A stretch of 64,000 bases of DNA from G963662905 sp963676415 (GTDB lineage: Bacteria; Bacteroidota; Bacteroidia; Bacteroidales; WRLA01), in contig OY781097.1 in NCBI GenBank assembly GCA_963676415.1, forward strand, positions 2,790,001 to 2,854,000, in the 5' to 3' direction. A program made the position numbers and the translations under genes. This document shows positions 25,681-34,896 of this stretch, in pieces. The notes under the pieces are model-generated. The model made no database searches, was not told the DNA's origin, and saw only the letters and a list, made by a program, of their open reading frames with translations. Position 1 is the first letter of the stretch; each line of letters starts with the position of its first letter.

Positions 25681-27474
25681 ATGTCTAGTATAAAATATCA
25701 TCTGATGGTTTGCGGCGGTACAGGCTGCCGTGCCTCTGAGAGCGAAGCCATCCAGGATAAGCTCAATCAGGAAATCAATGAAAAGGGACTCGAAGGTGAA
25801 GTAAAAGTAGTCACTACCGGTTGTTTCGGTTTTTGTGAGCAAGGCCCTATCATCAAAGTTTTACCCGATAACACCTTCTATACTCAGGTAAAACCCGATG
25901 ATGCTCAGGAAATTATCAATGAGCATATCATTAAAGGACGTAAAGTGGAACGCCTGCTTTATACCGATCCGAATGAAAAGGCACATATTGCTGATTCAAA
26001 GCATATGGGATTTTATAAAAAGCAAATCCGTATCGCACTGCGCAACTGTGGTTTTATCGATCCGGAAAATGTGGAAGAATATATTGCCCGTGATGGTTAT
26101 GCAGCACTCGGAAAAGTTTTGGGCGAACTCACAGCCGATGAAGCGATTAAAATCATGATGGACTCTGGCCTCCGTGGCCGTGGCGGTGGTGGTTTCCCTA
26201 CCGGCTTGAAGTGGAAATTTGCTGCTGCTTCAAAAGGTGAACAAAAATATGTTGTTTGTAATGCCGATGAAGGTGACCCCGGTGCATTTATGGACCGTTC
26301 CATTCTCGAAGGCGATCCGCATACAGTGCTCGAAGCTATGGCGATCAATGGTTATTGCATTGGTGCAAACAAAGGCCTTATCTATATTCGTGCGGAATAT
26401 CCGCTGGCAATCCACCGTCTTAAAATTGCAATCAACCAGGCTCGTGAATATGGTTTGTTGGGAGAAAATATTCTGGGATCTGATTTCAGCTTCGATATTG
26501 AGCTGCGCTACGGTGCCGGAGCATTTGTTTGCGGTGAGGAAACAGCGCTGATCCACTCAATGGAAGGTCTCCGCGGAGAACCTACCGTGAAACCTCCCTT
26601 CCCTGCCGAAAGCGGTTATCTCGAAAAACCTACCAACGTAAACAACGTTGAAACTTTTGCAAATATCCCTGTTATTTACCTCAAAGGTGCTGAATGGTTC
26701 TCTAGCATTGGAACTGAGCGCTCAAAAGGCACCAAGGTATTTGCACTTGCCGGTAAGATCAATAATGTGGGCCTTATCGAAATCCCAATGGGGACTACAC
26801 TGCGTGAAGTAATTTTTGAAATTGGTGGCGGTATCAAAGACGGAAAGAAATTTAAAGCGGTTCAAACAGGAGGCCCTTCAGGAGGCTGTCTTACTGAAAA
26901 GCACCTCGACACACCTATTGAATATGATACACTGATCGAAGCAGGTTCCATGATGGGATCGGGCGGTATGATCGTAATGGACGAAGACGACTGTATGGTT
27001 TCCGTTGCGAAATTCTACCTTGATTTTACTGTTGAAGAATCCTGTGGTAAATGTTCTCCCTGCCGTATTGGTAATAAGCGCCTTCACGAGATACTGGAAA
27101 CCATCACAAAAGGTGAAGGGACTATGGAAGACCTCGAAAAGCTGCGCAACCTGAGCCATGTAATCAAAGATACAGCACTCTGTGGCCTGGGTCAGACTTC
27201 TCCAAACCCGGTTCTTTCCACTTTGGACAATTTCTGGGATGAGTATGTTGAGCACGTTGTTGATAAAAAATGCCGCGCGGGTGTTTGTACTAGTATGATG
27301 CAGTATATTATTGATCCTGAAGCTTGTATCGGTTGTACACTTTGTGCACGCAACTGTCCTGTGAATGCGATTTCCGGTGAGCGCAAGAAGCCACACGAAA
27401 TTGATCAGGCAGCTTGTATCAAGTGCGGTGCTTGTATGGAAAAATGTAAGTTCAACGCCATTTCAATTGTGTAA
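25681..27474 (+). CDS. hndC: NADH/NADP-binding flavoprotein subunit of [FeFe]-hydrogenase (HndC/HydB, NuoF-like)
   Basis: 597 aa. An N-terminal thioredoxin-like [2Fe-2S] domain has Cys11, 16, 48 and 52. The NuoF core has GLRGRGGGGFPTGLKW (164-178) and FVCGEETALIHSMEG (282-296) for FMN and NAD(P)H binding. The N3-type [4Fe-4S] site is at Cys455/458/461/501 (ESCGKCSPCRIG). The C-terminal ferredoxin has two [4Fe-4S] motifs, Cys549/552/555/559 and Cys579/582/585/589. The enzyme passes electrons between NAD(P)H, flavin and the hydrogenase subunit. The domain order equals that of HydB of electron-bifurcating hydrogenases. It is followed 30 bp later by hndD. Confidence 0.95.
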   Translation: MSSIKYHLMVCGGTGCRASESEAIQDKLNQEINEKGLEGEVKVVTTGCFGFCEQGPIIKVLPDNTFYTQVKPDDAQEIINEHIIKGRKVERLLYTDPNEKAHIADSKHMGFYKKQIRIALRNCGFIDPENVEEYIARDGYAALGKVLGELTADEAIKIMMDSGLRGRGGGGFPTGLKWKFAAASKGEQKYVVCNADEGDPGAFMDRSILEGDPHTVLEAMAINGYCIGANKGLIYIRAEYPLAIHRLKIAINQAREYGLLGENILGSDFSFDIELRYGAGAFVCGEETALIHSMEGLRGEPTVKPPFPAESGYLEKPTNVNNVETFANIPVIYLKGAEWFSSIGTERSKGTKVFALAGKINNVGLIEIPMGTTLREVIFEIGGGIKDGKKFKAVQTGGPSGGCLTEKHLDTPIEYDTLIEAGSMMGSGGMIVMDEDDCMVSVAKFYLDFTVEESCGKCSPCRIGNKRLHEILETITKGEGTMEDLEKLRNLSHVIKDTALCGLGQTSPNPVLSTLDNFWDEYVEHVVDKKCRAGVCTSMMQYIIDPEACIGCTLCARNCPVNAISGERKKPHEIDQAACIKCGACMEKCKFNAISIV

Positions 27475-27504
27475 GTTTTAAGAATCAGAAAAAGATTGAG
27501 AATA

Positions 27505-29274
27505 ATGGAAATGATCAAATTAACCATAGATAATAAGCCGGTTGAAGTCGAAAAAGGAACCACCATTTTACATGCGGCGAAAAAAGCAGGCATCAATATC
27601 CCTACGCTCTGCTATTTCAGCCTTGATGGCATGAATATGGAAAACAAACCGGGCGGTTGCCGTATCTGCGTTGTTGAAGTAGAAGGCCGCCGTAACCTGG
27701 CTCCCTCATGTACTACCCTCGTTGCCGAAGGAATGGTAGTCAAAACCAGTACAATCCGTGTTCTGAATGCACGCCGTACCGTTTTGGAACTTATCCTTTC
27801 AGACCATCCGGCCGACTGCCTTGTTTGTGCGAAATCAGGAAACTGCGAACTGCAGGACCTGGCGCACCAGCTGGGCGTTCGCGAAATTCCTTTCAAAGGC
27901 GAACAATCAACATACCGTAAAGATACATCTCCTGCCATTATCCGCGATGTGGACAAATGTATCATGTGCCGCCGTTGCGAAATGGTCTGTAACGAAGTGC
28001 AAACCGTAGGCGCCCTTTCAGCTGTAAACCGTGGTTTCGAAGCTGTTGTAGCTCCTGCTTTTGAGCAAAACCTCGAAAAATCTCCTTGTACCTATTGCGG
28101 TCAGTGTGTTGCCGTTTGTCCTACAGGTGCTCTCACTGAAGTGGATCACACACCTCAAATCCTCCGTGCCCTTGCCGATCCAACCAAAAAGGTTGTGGTT
28201 CAAACAGCTCCTGCCATCCGCGCAGCGCTGGGCGAAGAATTTGGCATGGAAGCCGGTACGCTTGTTACAGGTAAAATGGTTACTGCACTGCGTAACCTTG
28301 GTTTTGATTTTGTATTTGATACAGATTTTGCAGCCGACCTTACCATTATGGAGGAAGGTACTGAGCTGCTCGACCGCCTGACCCGTCACCTTAATGGCGA
28401 TAAAGACGTGAAGCTGCCGATCCTCACTTCCTGCTGCCCGGGTTGGGTGAATTTCTTTGAGTACCACTTCCCTGATATGAAAGATGTGCCTTCAACAGCA
28501 CGCTCTCCACAGCAGATGTTCGGTGCCATTGCCAAAAACTATTTCACAGAGCAAATCGGAGTGAAACGCGAAGATCTGATCGTAGTTTCGATTATGCCTT
28601 GCTTGGCTAAAAAATACGAATGTCAGCGTGATGAGTTTAAAACAAATGGCGACCCTGATGTGAATTATTCGATCTCTACACGCGAACTGGCACACCTGAT
28701 CAAGCAGGCGAATATGGATTTCGTTGGACTGGAAGAGCAGGATTTCGATAATCCTCTTGGAGAGTCAACAGGTGCTGCTGTTATCTTCGGTGCTACCGGC
28801 GGTGTAATCGAAGCCGCTACACGTACTGCTTATGAAGTGCAAACCGGTAAAAAACTTGAGAAAGTGGACTTCCAGGAGCTTCGCGGTATGGAAGGCATCC
28901 GTAGCGCTACCGTTGATTTTGATGGATTGGATATCAATATTGGTATTGCCCACGGACTCGGTAATGCACGTAAACTGCTCGAAGAAGTGCAATCAGGAAA
29001 ATCAAATTACCATGCAATAGAAGTGATGGCCTGCCCCGGCGGTTGTATCGGTGGTGGTGGTCAGCCGCTGCACCATGGCGATAGCGAAATCCTGAAGAAA
29101 CGTGCCGAAGCACTTTATCGTGAAGATGCCGGTAAACCAATCCGTAAATCACACGAGAACCCTTATATCGTTAAACTGTATGAAGATTTCCTCGGCAAAC
29201 CGATGAGCGAAAAAGCACATCACCTGCTGCATACACACTACTTTGATAAGAGCACCAAAGTAGAAATTGACTAG
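27505..29274 (+). CDS. hndD: [FeFe]-hydrogenase catalytic subunit (HndD/HydA)
   Basis: 589 aa from ATG 27505 (alternatives: TTG 27496, ATG 27511). An N-terminal plant-type [2Fe-2S] domain is followed by the His-ligated [4Fe-4S] motif HPADCLVCAKSGNCELQ and two [4Fe-4S] motifs (CIMCRRCEMVC, CTYCGQCVAVC). The H-cluster domain has L1 TSCCPGW (about 308-314), L2 MPCLAKKYE (364-372) and L3 MACPGGCIGGGGQP (508-521). All H-cluster cysteines are present. A C-terminal small-subunit-like extension (PYIVKLYEDFLGKP) follows. It makes or oxidises H2. The maturases HydE, HydF and HydG are not in this window and must lie elsewhere. Confidence 0.97.
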   Translation: MEMIKLTIDNKPVEVEKGTTILHAAKKAGINIPTLCYFSLDGMNMENKPGGCRICVVEVEGRRNLAPSCTTLVAEGMVVKTSTIRVLNARRTVLELILSDHPADCLVCAKSGNCELQDLAHQLGVREIPFKGEQSTYRKDTSPAIIRDVDKCIMCRRCEMVCNEVQTVGALSAVNRGFEAVVAPAFEQNLEKSPCTYCGQCVAVCPTGALTEVDHTPQILRALADPTKKVVVQTAPAIRAALGEEFGMEAGTLVTGKMVTALRNLGFDFVFDTDFAADLTIMEEGTELLDRLTRHLNGDKDVKLPILTSCCPGWVNFFEYHFPDMKDVPSTARSPQQMFGAIAKNYFTEQIGVKREDLIVVSIMPCLAKKYECQRDEFKTNGDPDVNYSISTRELAHLIKQANMDFVGLEEQDFDNPLGESTGAAVIFGATGGVIEAATRTAYEVQTGKKLEKVDFQELRGMEGIRSATVDFDGLDINIGIAHGLGNARKLLEEVQSGKSNYHAIEVMACPGGCIGGGGQPLHHGDSEILKKRAEALYREDAGKPIRKSHENPYIVKLYEDFLGKPMSEKAHHLLHTHYFDKSTKVEID

Positions 29275-29312
29275 GAAATCAGTATCGAATAAATAAAATA
29301 GGAGACGATAAA

Positions 29313-29792
29313 ATGGCAAATATTAAATTATCTCAGGATAGCATCGATAAGATCAAAGAAATCAGTAAGTCCTTTAATAACGAAAAAGGCGAACTCATCA
29401 ATGTACTGCACAAATGCCAGGAAAACTTCGGTTACCTGCCCGCAGAAGTACAGGAAGTAGTTGCACAGGAACTGCACACATCTACAGCGCATGTATATGG
29501 TGTGGTGAGTTTTTACAGCTTCTTCACCATGAAGCCTAAAGGAAAACACCCGATCAGCATTTGCACAGGTACAGCCTGTTATGTTCGCGGTGCCGAAAAA
29601 GTTCTTGCTGAATTTAAACGCGAACTCGATTGCGAAGTTGGCGAAACTACTCCCGATGGAGAATTTTCGATCAGCTGCCTCCGCTGCGTTGGCGCCTGTG
29701 GCCTTGCACCGGTTGTTATGGTTGGTGATAAAGTTTACGGTCGCGTAGCACCTGATGATGTAAAAGACATCATCGCAGAATACAAGAACTAA
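29313..29792 (+). CDS. hndA: NuoE-like [2Fe-2S] subunit of hydrogenase (HndA/HydC)
   Basis: 159 aa. A helical N-terminus is followed by the thioredoxin-like ferredoxin with SICTGTACYVRGA (Cys84, Cys89) and CLRCVGACGLAPVV (Cys125, Cys129 as the likely second pair). It is the usual third core subunit of trimeric NAD(P)-linked hydrogenases. An AGGAG sequence lies just upstream of the ATG. It is last in the operon and is followed by a terminator at 29840-29878. Gene order B-C-D-A differs from the A-B-C-D order of Desulfovibrio. Confidence 0.95.
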   Translation: MANIKLSQDSIDKIKEISKSFNNEKGELINVLHKCQENFGYLPAEVQEVVAQELHTSTAHVYGVVSFYSFFTMKPKGKHPISICTGTACYVRGAEKVLAEFKRELDCEVGETTPDGEFSISCLRCVGACGLAPVVMVGDKVYGRVAPDDVKDIIAEYKN

Positions 29793-29839
29793 AATATTCG
29801 GGGCTTGTCCCTGAAAAAACTCTCATAGGGCGATTTTTT

Positions 29840-29878
29840 ACCCGGAGCAGCCACAGGTTGCCCGGGTTTTTGTTTTTT
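29840..29878 (+). terminator. Terminator of hydrogenase operon
   Basis: ACCCGG (29840-29845) pairs with CCGGGT (29862-29867) around a 16-nt loop, followed by a T-rich tract. Confidence 0.6.
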
Positions 29879-29976
29879 GCCAAAAGGAGTGCACGCATTT
29901 GCCTTTACTGTGTACTTGTGATTGATCTGTTGAGCTCTTTGTGAAAGGCTGGCAGCGATACAAACTGTTCAATAAA

Positions 29977-30834
29977 TTATTGTCTGTTCTTCAAGATTTC
30001 GATCTGTTCCTCAGTGAGCCCTGTTGCTTTTGTAATATACTCAGTAGGTAAGTTAAGCCTAATCAACTTAATAGCAACTTCTTTAATTCCTTCTTCTCGC
30101 CCTTCTTCATAACGAGTTGCCAGGGAGGCTTTCAGGTCGCGGTAATATTTAAGGCTGTCTTCATAGGAACGCACCTGCTCCTGGGTGAATTTTGCAATTT
30201 CTGCGGTTTCGAACAGCTTTTCAAAAATACGTTCACGGAGCTTGTCCGGGATTCGATCCAGACGGTTGAGGTTGCGGATCACATAAAGCCATTTGTCAAA
30301 ACGGCTTTCAAGTTGCTCCAATGTTTTGTTGAACTTGGGCATTTCGAGATAAATGAAGGTCAGTTTATCATAAAATACCTTCTTTGTATCTATGTCCGAT
30401 AACTTTACGTCATATCTGTATTTATCGGGTTTGTCGCGGTCTTCGTCAAAAACGAAATCCAGAATGGCAATGGTATAAACGGCCTTGAGCTCGTACATCC
30501 AGTCCGCACGTTTTGCCTGCTCGCGGATGGGGAAAGTAGAATAATAAAGTGTGCGGTCTTTGAAAAACTTCTGTTTGGTCTTTTGGAGCTCTACGATAAA
30601 TTTCTCTCCCTTTTCATTTTCGCAATACAGGTCAAATATGGCCTTTCGGTCGAGTTCGGTAGTGCCCAAATGCTCACTTTTTAAATAAGTAAGGCTCACA
30701 ATCCGGCCCTGCTCTTCATGTAGCAGTTCATTCAAAAAATCAAGCAACAGGTCTTTATTGGGCTCTTCACCAAACAGGCGCTTAAACCCATAATCCGTAA
30801 ATGGATTCACATATTTTTCAACAAATTCTGTCAT
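29977..30834 (-). CDS. Rpn-family PD-(D/E)XK nuclease (putative transposase)
   Basis: 285 aa. The N-terminus (VEKYVNPFTDYGFKRLFGEEPNKDLLLDFLNELL) and the nuclease core (KAIFDLYCENEKGEKFIVELQ, with D and E-x-Q replacing E-x-K) are typical of the PDDEXK_2/Rpn group. The C-terminal tail has ATRYEEGREEGIKEVAIKLI and a short helix-turn-helix-like segment (EYITKATGLTEEQIEIL). Rpn proteins are linked to recA-independent recombination and are often present in many copies in Bacteroidota. It stands alone next to an IS element. Confidence 0.85.
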   Translation of the reverse strand: MTEFVEKYVNPFTDYGFKRLFGEEPNKDLLLDFLNELLHEEQGRIVSLTYLKSEHLGTTELDRKAIFDLYCENEKGEKFIVELQKTKQKFFKDRTLYYSTFPIREQAKRADWMYELKAVYTIAILDFVFDEDRDKPDKYRYDVKLSDIDTKKVFYDKLTFIYLEMPKFNKTLEQLESRFDKWLYVIRNLNRLDRIPDKLRERIFEKLFETAEIAKFTQEQVRSYEDSLKYYRDLKASLATRYEEGREEGIKEVAIKLIRLNLPTEYITKATGLTEEQIEILKNRQ

Positions 30835-31273
30835 GGCCTTTTCTTTAAAACAAAGATAATGTTTTTTCAGAAGTGCATCGGAGCTATTTTTTTCGTTGGA
30901 AAATGATCAGTATAAAAAGGATGGCTACTCCCAAAAACATCAAAGCACGAATGCGACTGTATATCTGTTTTGGATTTTGAGCTTTATTAGGAATTTCATG
31001 GGTAACCGTAAAGTTCGAAATTGATTCCTAAGCAGATATTTGGTAATAAGATGCTTACGAGAATAAATTGGTCCGCTACAAATTCCTCCCTCCCGATAGC
31101 TTTCGAAAGGAGGATTCTATTTGAAATATGATTCAGATTTCTTTCTGCGAAGTTCCTTGTAGAACCATTTTGTCTTATATTTTAGGCAACTCTTTATTAT
31201 TTTTAATGTCTTTTTATAAATAATTTGCGATTGACATCTATTGATTTATGGTAAAACTAAACTAATTTTTATT

Positions 31274-31320
31274 ATGAAACTTATAACTGTTTTAGTCAAC
31301 TTTTTCCTGATTTTTATAGC
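31274..31320 (+). pseudogene. 5' gene fragment (signal peptide) cut by the IS3-family element
   Basis: ATG 31274 opens a signal-peptide-like frame (MKLITVLVNFFLIFIAV) that hits a stop at once when it enters the left inverted repeat of the IS. No continuation is visible on the right side, where only about 70 bp separate the IS from the next terminator. It therefore looks like the remnant of an exported protein whose remainder was lost. The preceding 30835-31273 stretch holds one hairpin (31081-31116, CCTCC/GGAGG arms) and no other supported feature. Confidence 0.4.
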
Positions 31321-31383
31321 TGTATAGTCCTGATATAGGTTGACCAGATTTACAATTAAAAGTCAACTAAATCAAGGATTAAA

Positions 31384-31761
31384 ATGAAGAGAAGAACAAA
31401 GATGGCCTACCCAGAGGGTTTCAAGCTTCGTGTAGTTAAAGAAGTGTTATCAGGAAAGTACAACAAAGAAGAGGCACGGCGTATTTACGGTATTCAGAGT
31501 AATTGTGCAATTTTGTACTGGATTCGCCAGTTTAGTGGCCAATTGAATTACAGGGAAGGGGGCATATCCCAAATAAATCCAGAGCTAATGGAAAACAAGA
31601 AACAAGAAATAGATAAGGATCAGAAGATCAGGGACCTTCAAGTTCAATTAAAGAAGGAGCAGCTCAGGGCCGACCTGTGGAAAAAGATGGTGGATGTTGC
31701 AGAAGAAGAATTAAAAATAGATATCAGAAAAAAGTATGGAGCCAAGCTGTCCAACAACTAA
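31384..31761 (+). CDS. IS3-family transposase OrfA
   Basis: 125 aa: helix-turn-helix (YPEGFKLRVVKEVLSGKYNKEEARRIYGIQSNCAILYWIRQF) followed by a leucine-zipper-like coiled coil (about 70-105). It binds the IS ends. The slippery heptamer A_AAA_AAG at 31728-31734 lies in its frame, for -1 shifting into orfB. Confidence 0.92.
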   Translation: MKRRTKMAYPEGFKLRVVKEVLSGKYNKEEARRIYGIQSNCAILYWIRQFSGQLNYREGGISQINPELMENKKQEIDKDQKIRDLQVQLKKEQLRADLWKKMVDVAEEELKIDIRKKYGAKLSNN

Positions 31762-32677
31762 AAGCAGACAAAGGTTCGAGGGCAACAATCAATGACCTTT
31801 GCGGACTGCTTGGCTATAGCAAACAGGCATATTACAAGAATATTCGCCATAATGAAGAATCTGTTTACCAGGAAGACATAATTATTGAACTGATAAAATC
31901 AAAACGCAGGTTATGGAAAAAAGGGAGTGGCAGGAACTTGCTTTGCAGCTTGCAAGAAGACTTAAAAGCTCACAATATCAGCATAGGCCGAGACCGTTTC
32001 TATGATTTGTTGCGCAGGCATGGTCTGTTGTTAAGGAAATCAAAACGCAGGGCTTATACAACAAACAGTTATCATCATTATCACAAGTATCCCAATTTGA
32101 TAAGAGGTTTAATTCCCAATGGTCCTGGCCAGGTATTGGTTTCAGATATAACCTATGTTTGGACCAAGGGCAATGACAGTTTTGCTTATCTATCCCTTGT
32201 TACAGATATGTATTCTCGCAAAATAGTTGGTTTTGATGTAGTGGCTCATTAGAAGCTACTGGCGCATTGAGGGCTTTAAAGAAAGCTACACGAGGGCTAA
32301 AGGCACATGGATGTATCCATCATTCAGACCGGGGCGTCCAATATTGTTGCAACAGATACATTAAACACCTTAAGAAATGCCATATGGCAGTTGGCATGAC
32401 GGAAAATGGGGATCCTCTTGAGAACCCTATTGCAGAACGTGTTAACCGAACAATAAAAGAAGAATTTACCAATGACAAAACCATAACATTCGATAGCTTG
32501 GCCGAAGCCCAAAAAGAACTTCCCAAATTTATAAACTTCTATAATACAAAGCGCCCACACAGAAGTGTCGAAATGATGACCCCAGAGAAGGCCCATCAAA
32601 AAACAGGAGAGCTTAAAAGGTGTTGGAAAACCTATTATAGAAAACGGCTAGAAACGATATTAGAAGAAATGAATTAA
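31677..32677 (+). pseudogene. IS3-family transposase OrfB, frameshifted
   Basis: The DDE integrase is present in two frames. The part to 32252 holds HTH_21 and the first catalytic Asp (VLVSDITYVW). The part from about 32240 to 32677 holds the second Asp (CIHHSDRGVQY) and the Glu (NPIAERVNRTIKEEF). They are separated by a one-base indel near 32240-32255, where one frame ends DVVAH-stop and the other continues SLEATGALRALKKA. Autonomous transposition is therefore lost. Confidence 0.9.
31728..31734 (+). promoter_or_regulatory. Programmed -1 ribosomal frameshift site
   Basis: A AAA AAG is in the correct X_XXY_YYZ phase for the orfA frame. A -1 slip enters the orfB frame exactly. This is the standard way in which IS3 elements make OrfAB. 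Confidence 0.8.
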
Positions 32678-32693
32678 TATATTTGTCGAACAA

Positions 32694-32741
32694 ACTCTTT
32701 TTTCTTCTTTCCGGGGATCCCCGGAAAGAAGAAAAAAGAGT
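32694..32741. repeat. 48-bp perfect palindrome at the right end of the IS
   Basis: 24-bp arms with no spacer, centred on GGGGATCCCC (32713-32722) and ending ACTC.../...GAGT. Its last bases overlap the right inverted repeat. Flanking T6 and A6 runs make it a strong bidirectional terminator in RNA. In DNA it could extrude as a cruciform. Confidence 0.9.
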
Positions 32742-32789
32742 CAACCAAAATCAGGACGCTACAGTAAAACCCAATATTCCCAAAACAAA

Positions 32790-32815
32790 AAAGCCAGCTC
32801 CGAAAAGCTGGCTTT
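32790..32815 (-). terminator. Terminator of acyl-CoA synthetase gene
   Basis: Perfect 9-bp stem AAAGCCAGC/GCTGGCTTT with an 8-nt loop. On the minus strand it is followed by a U-rich run, about 20 bp after the stop codon. Confidence 0.85.
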
Positions 32816-32835
32816 GATTTTATTTGTGAATAATA

Positions 32836-34896
32836 CTACTTCTCAACCCTAATCCGTGCATCTACGGCCACAACCTGCTTTTCGCTTCCGAGCAGTGGAT
32901 TGAGATCCATTTCAGCAATTTCCGGGGCGAGGTGTACCAATGCGGCCAGACGGATTACGCTATCGGCAAACATCTCAATGTTCACGCCTTCCTGTCCGCG
33001 CACACCTTCCAGAATTTTGTAGCCTTTCAGGCGTTGGATCATGTCCATAACTTCTTCTTTGGTAAGTGGCGCCAGTCCGGCATTAACATCTTTCAATACC
33101 TCGATGAAAATACCACCCAAACCACACAATACCATATGACCAAATTTGGGTTCTTTTTTTGCGCCGGCAAAAAGCTCTGTTCCGCTGAGCATTGGCTGCA
33201 TCAAAATAGCTGTGGTATCTTTGATTTGGATCATGCGGTCAAATTCTTTAGCCACCTCTTCATCAGAATTGACATTCAGCACCACGCCGCCAACATCCGA
33301 TTTGTGTACCGGGCCAATGACTTTCATTACCAAAGGATATCCGAGTTCAGCAGCATTGGTCACAGCTTCTTCGCGGGTTTTGGCCACGGCTTCTCCGGCA
33401 CGCTTAATTCCGGCGGCATCCAATAGGGCCTGGATTTTTTCGGGCGCGATATAGCCATCCTCGCATTCAGCAATGATGCTGCGGATTTTATCTTTATCAA
33501 TATTTTCAGGCAAGGCAATTTCTTCCGGTGCAGGCTTAGCCGTTTTGGCAACTTTTGCCAGGGCATTGCCAAATACTACTTCATCGGGGAAGTTGATGCG
33601 GCCTTTAGCGATGAAATGCTCAATTTCATCTTTCACATTAATCACAGAAGGCAAAATGGGATAAATGGGTTTTTTGCAGGATTTCATTTTCTCGTCCAGC
33701 AGATCATAAACATCATAAACAGGGAAGAGCCCCGGGCTTCCAAAAATCACGGCCATTCCGTCGATATTATCGAATTTCTGGTCGCAATAATCAATGATAT
33801 GGCCAAGTTGCTCGGCCGTTCCTGTTGCCAGGAAGTCGATAGGGTTGGCAACCGAAGAGCCGGGGAAGAGTTTTTCGAGCAGTTCATCGGCAGCAGGGCC
33901 TTCGATATGCGGAATATCAAAACAACCATTCGAAAGTGCATCGGTAAGCATTACGGCAGGACCACCGGCATGGGTGATGATGGCGATATTTTTTCCTTCG
34001 AGTTCGGGGTGCACAAAAATGGAAGCAACGGTTGCGAGCTCTTCACGGCCGTGGCAACGCACAATTCCTGCTTTGCGGAAAAGTGCATCAACAGCAACAT
34101 CGGAGCTGGCCAAAGCGCCTGTATGCGAAGAGGCGGCACGGCTTCCGGCTTCGGAACCGCCTGATTTGATCGCAGCAATTTTGCAGCCTTTGCGGATGAG
34201 TGACGATGCATGTTTGAGGAGCATCTCTGGTTTTTCAACGCTCTCAACATAAAGTAGTTTAATGCGTGCGCTGGTTTTCGGATCATAGCTTTCGTCCAGA
34301 TATTTGACTACTTCTTCAACACCGATTTGAGCGCTGTTTCCAACGGAATAAACGCTGTTGAAACTCAGCCCTTTTGTGATGCTGGATTCCATGATAAAAA
34401 CCGCTGTTGCACCTGAGCCGCTGATAAAATCAACGCCACGTTTTTCCAGTTTAGGAATTGGAGTAGTGAAAACACCTGTATAGTTTTGGTTCATCATTCC
34501 CACACAGTTGGGGCCAATCAGGGAAGCTCCGTATTTATTTACTATATCAACAATTTGTTGTTCCAGTTTCGCTCCTTCCTCATTTTCTTCGCTGAATCCT
34601 GCAGAAAGGATTATGAATGCCCTGGTTTGCTTTTCTTTGGCCAGCATTTCCACCGTCATTGGGCAGTATTTTGCAGCAATGGCCAGGATTGCCAGGTCGC
34701 ACTGTGGCAATTCCGCAGGGTTTTTATAGCTTTTTATGCCCTGCACTTCGTCCATTTTTGGGTTGGCTACATAAAGTGAACCGGAATAATTATTGTCAAT
34801 TAGGTTTTTGAGAACCTTTCCACCGGGTTTATTGATGTCGTTGGAGCCGCCAACTACAACAATGCTTTGGGGATTTAACAGTTGAGGTGTGATCAT
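32836..34896 (-). CDS. ADP-forming acetate/acyl-CoA ligase, fused alpha-beta
   Basis: 686 aa from ATG 34896 (TTG at 34917 is upstream). The N-terminal alpha part has a CoA-binding Rossmann domain (SIVVVGGSNDINKPGGKVLKN), two succinyl-CoA-synthetase-like domains and the phospho-histidine loop SRAASSHTGALASSD. The C-terminal beta part is an ATP-grasp fold (YPLVMKVIGPVHKSDVGGV, GLGGIFIEVLKDV, EMDLNPLL). It converts acyl-CoA, ADP and phosphate to acid, CoA and ATP. It is a fermentative energy-conserving step that fits the hydrogenase genes nearby. It is a single-gene unit, divergent from the methyltransferase gene. Confidence 0.9.
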   Translation of the reverse strand: MITPQLLNPQSIVVVGGSNDINKPGGKVLKNLIDNNYSGSLYVANPKMDEVQGIKSYKNPAELPQCDLAILAIAAKYCPMTVEMLAKEKQTRAFIILSAGFSEENEEGAKLEQQIVDIVNKYGASLIGPNCVGMMNQNYTGVFTTPIPKLEKRGVDFISGSGATAVFIMESSITKGLSFNSVYSVGNSAQIGVEEVVKYLDESYDPKTSARIKLLYVESVEKPEMLLKHASSLIRKGCKIAAIKSGGSEAGSRAASSHTGALASSDVAVDALFRKAGIVRCHGREELATVASIFVHPELEGKNIAIITHAGGPAVMLTDALSNGCFDIPHIEGPAADELLEKLFPGSSVANPIDFLATGTAEQLGHIIDYCDQKFDNIDGMAVIFGSPGLFPVYDVYDLLDEKMKSCKKPIYPILPSVINVKDEIEHFIAKGRINFPDEVVFGNALAKVAKTAKPAPEEIALPENIDKDKIRSIIAECEDGYIAPEKIQALLDAAGIKRAGEAVAKTREEAVTNAAELGYPLVMKVIGPVHKSDVGGVVLNVNSDEEVAKEFDRMIQIKDTTAILMQPMLSGTELFAGAKKEPKFGHMVLCGLGGIFIEVLKDVNAGLAPLTKEEVMDMIQRLKGYKILEGVRGQEGVNIEMFADSVIRLAALVHLAPEIAEMDLNPLLGSEKQVVAVDARIRVEK

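Larger units (their letters stand above)
31321..32763 (+). mobile_element. IS3-family insertion sequence, inactive
   Basis: Left end TGTATAGTCCTGATATAGG and right end (reverse complement) TGTAGCGTCCTGATTTTGG are imperfect inverted repeats of about 25 bp, starting TG and ending CA as in IS3 elements. The 1443 bp between contain orfA, an orfA/orfB frameshift site and a broken orfB. No 3-4 bp target duplication is seen (AGC on the left, GTA on the right), so the element is old or rearranged. A GTCAAC sequence recurs just inside both ends. Confidence 0.88.

Noticed and set aside
31318..32766. Target-site duplication of the IS3-family element
   Set aside because: Flanking triplets AGC and GTA do not match, nor does any 3-4 bp register tried.
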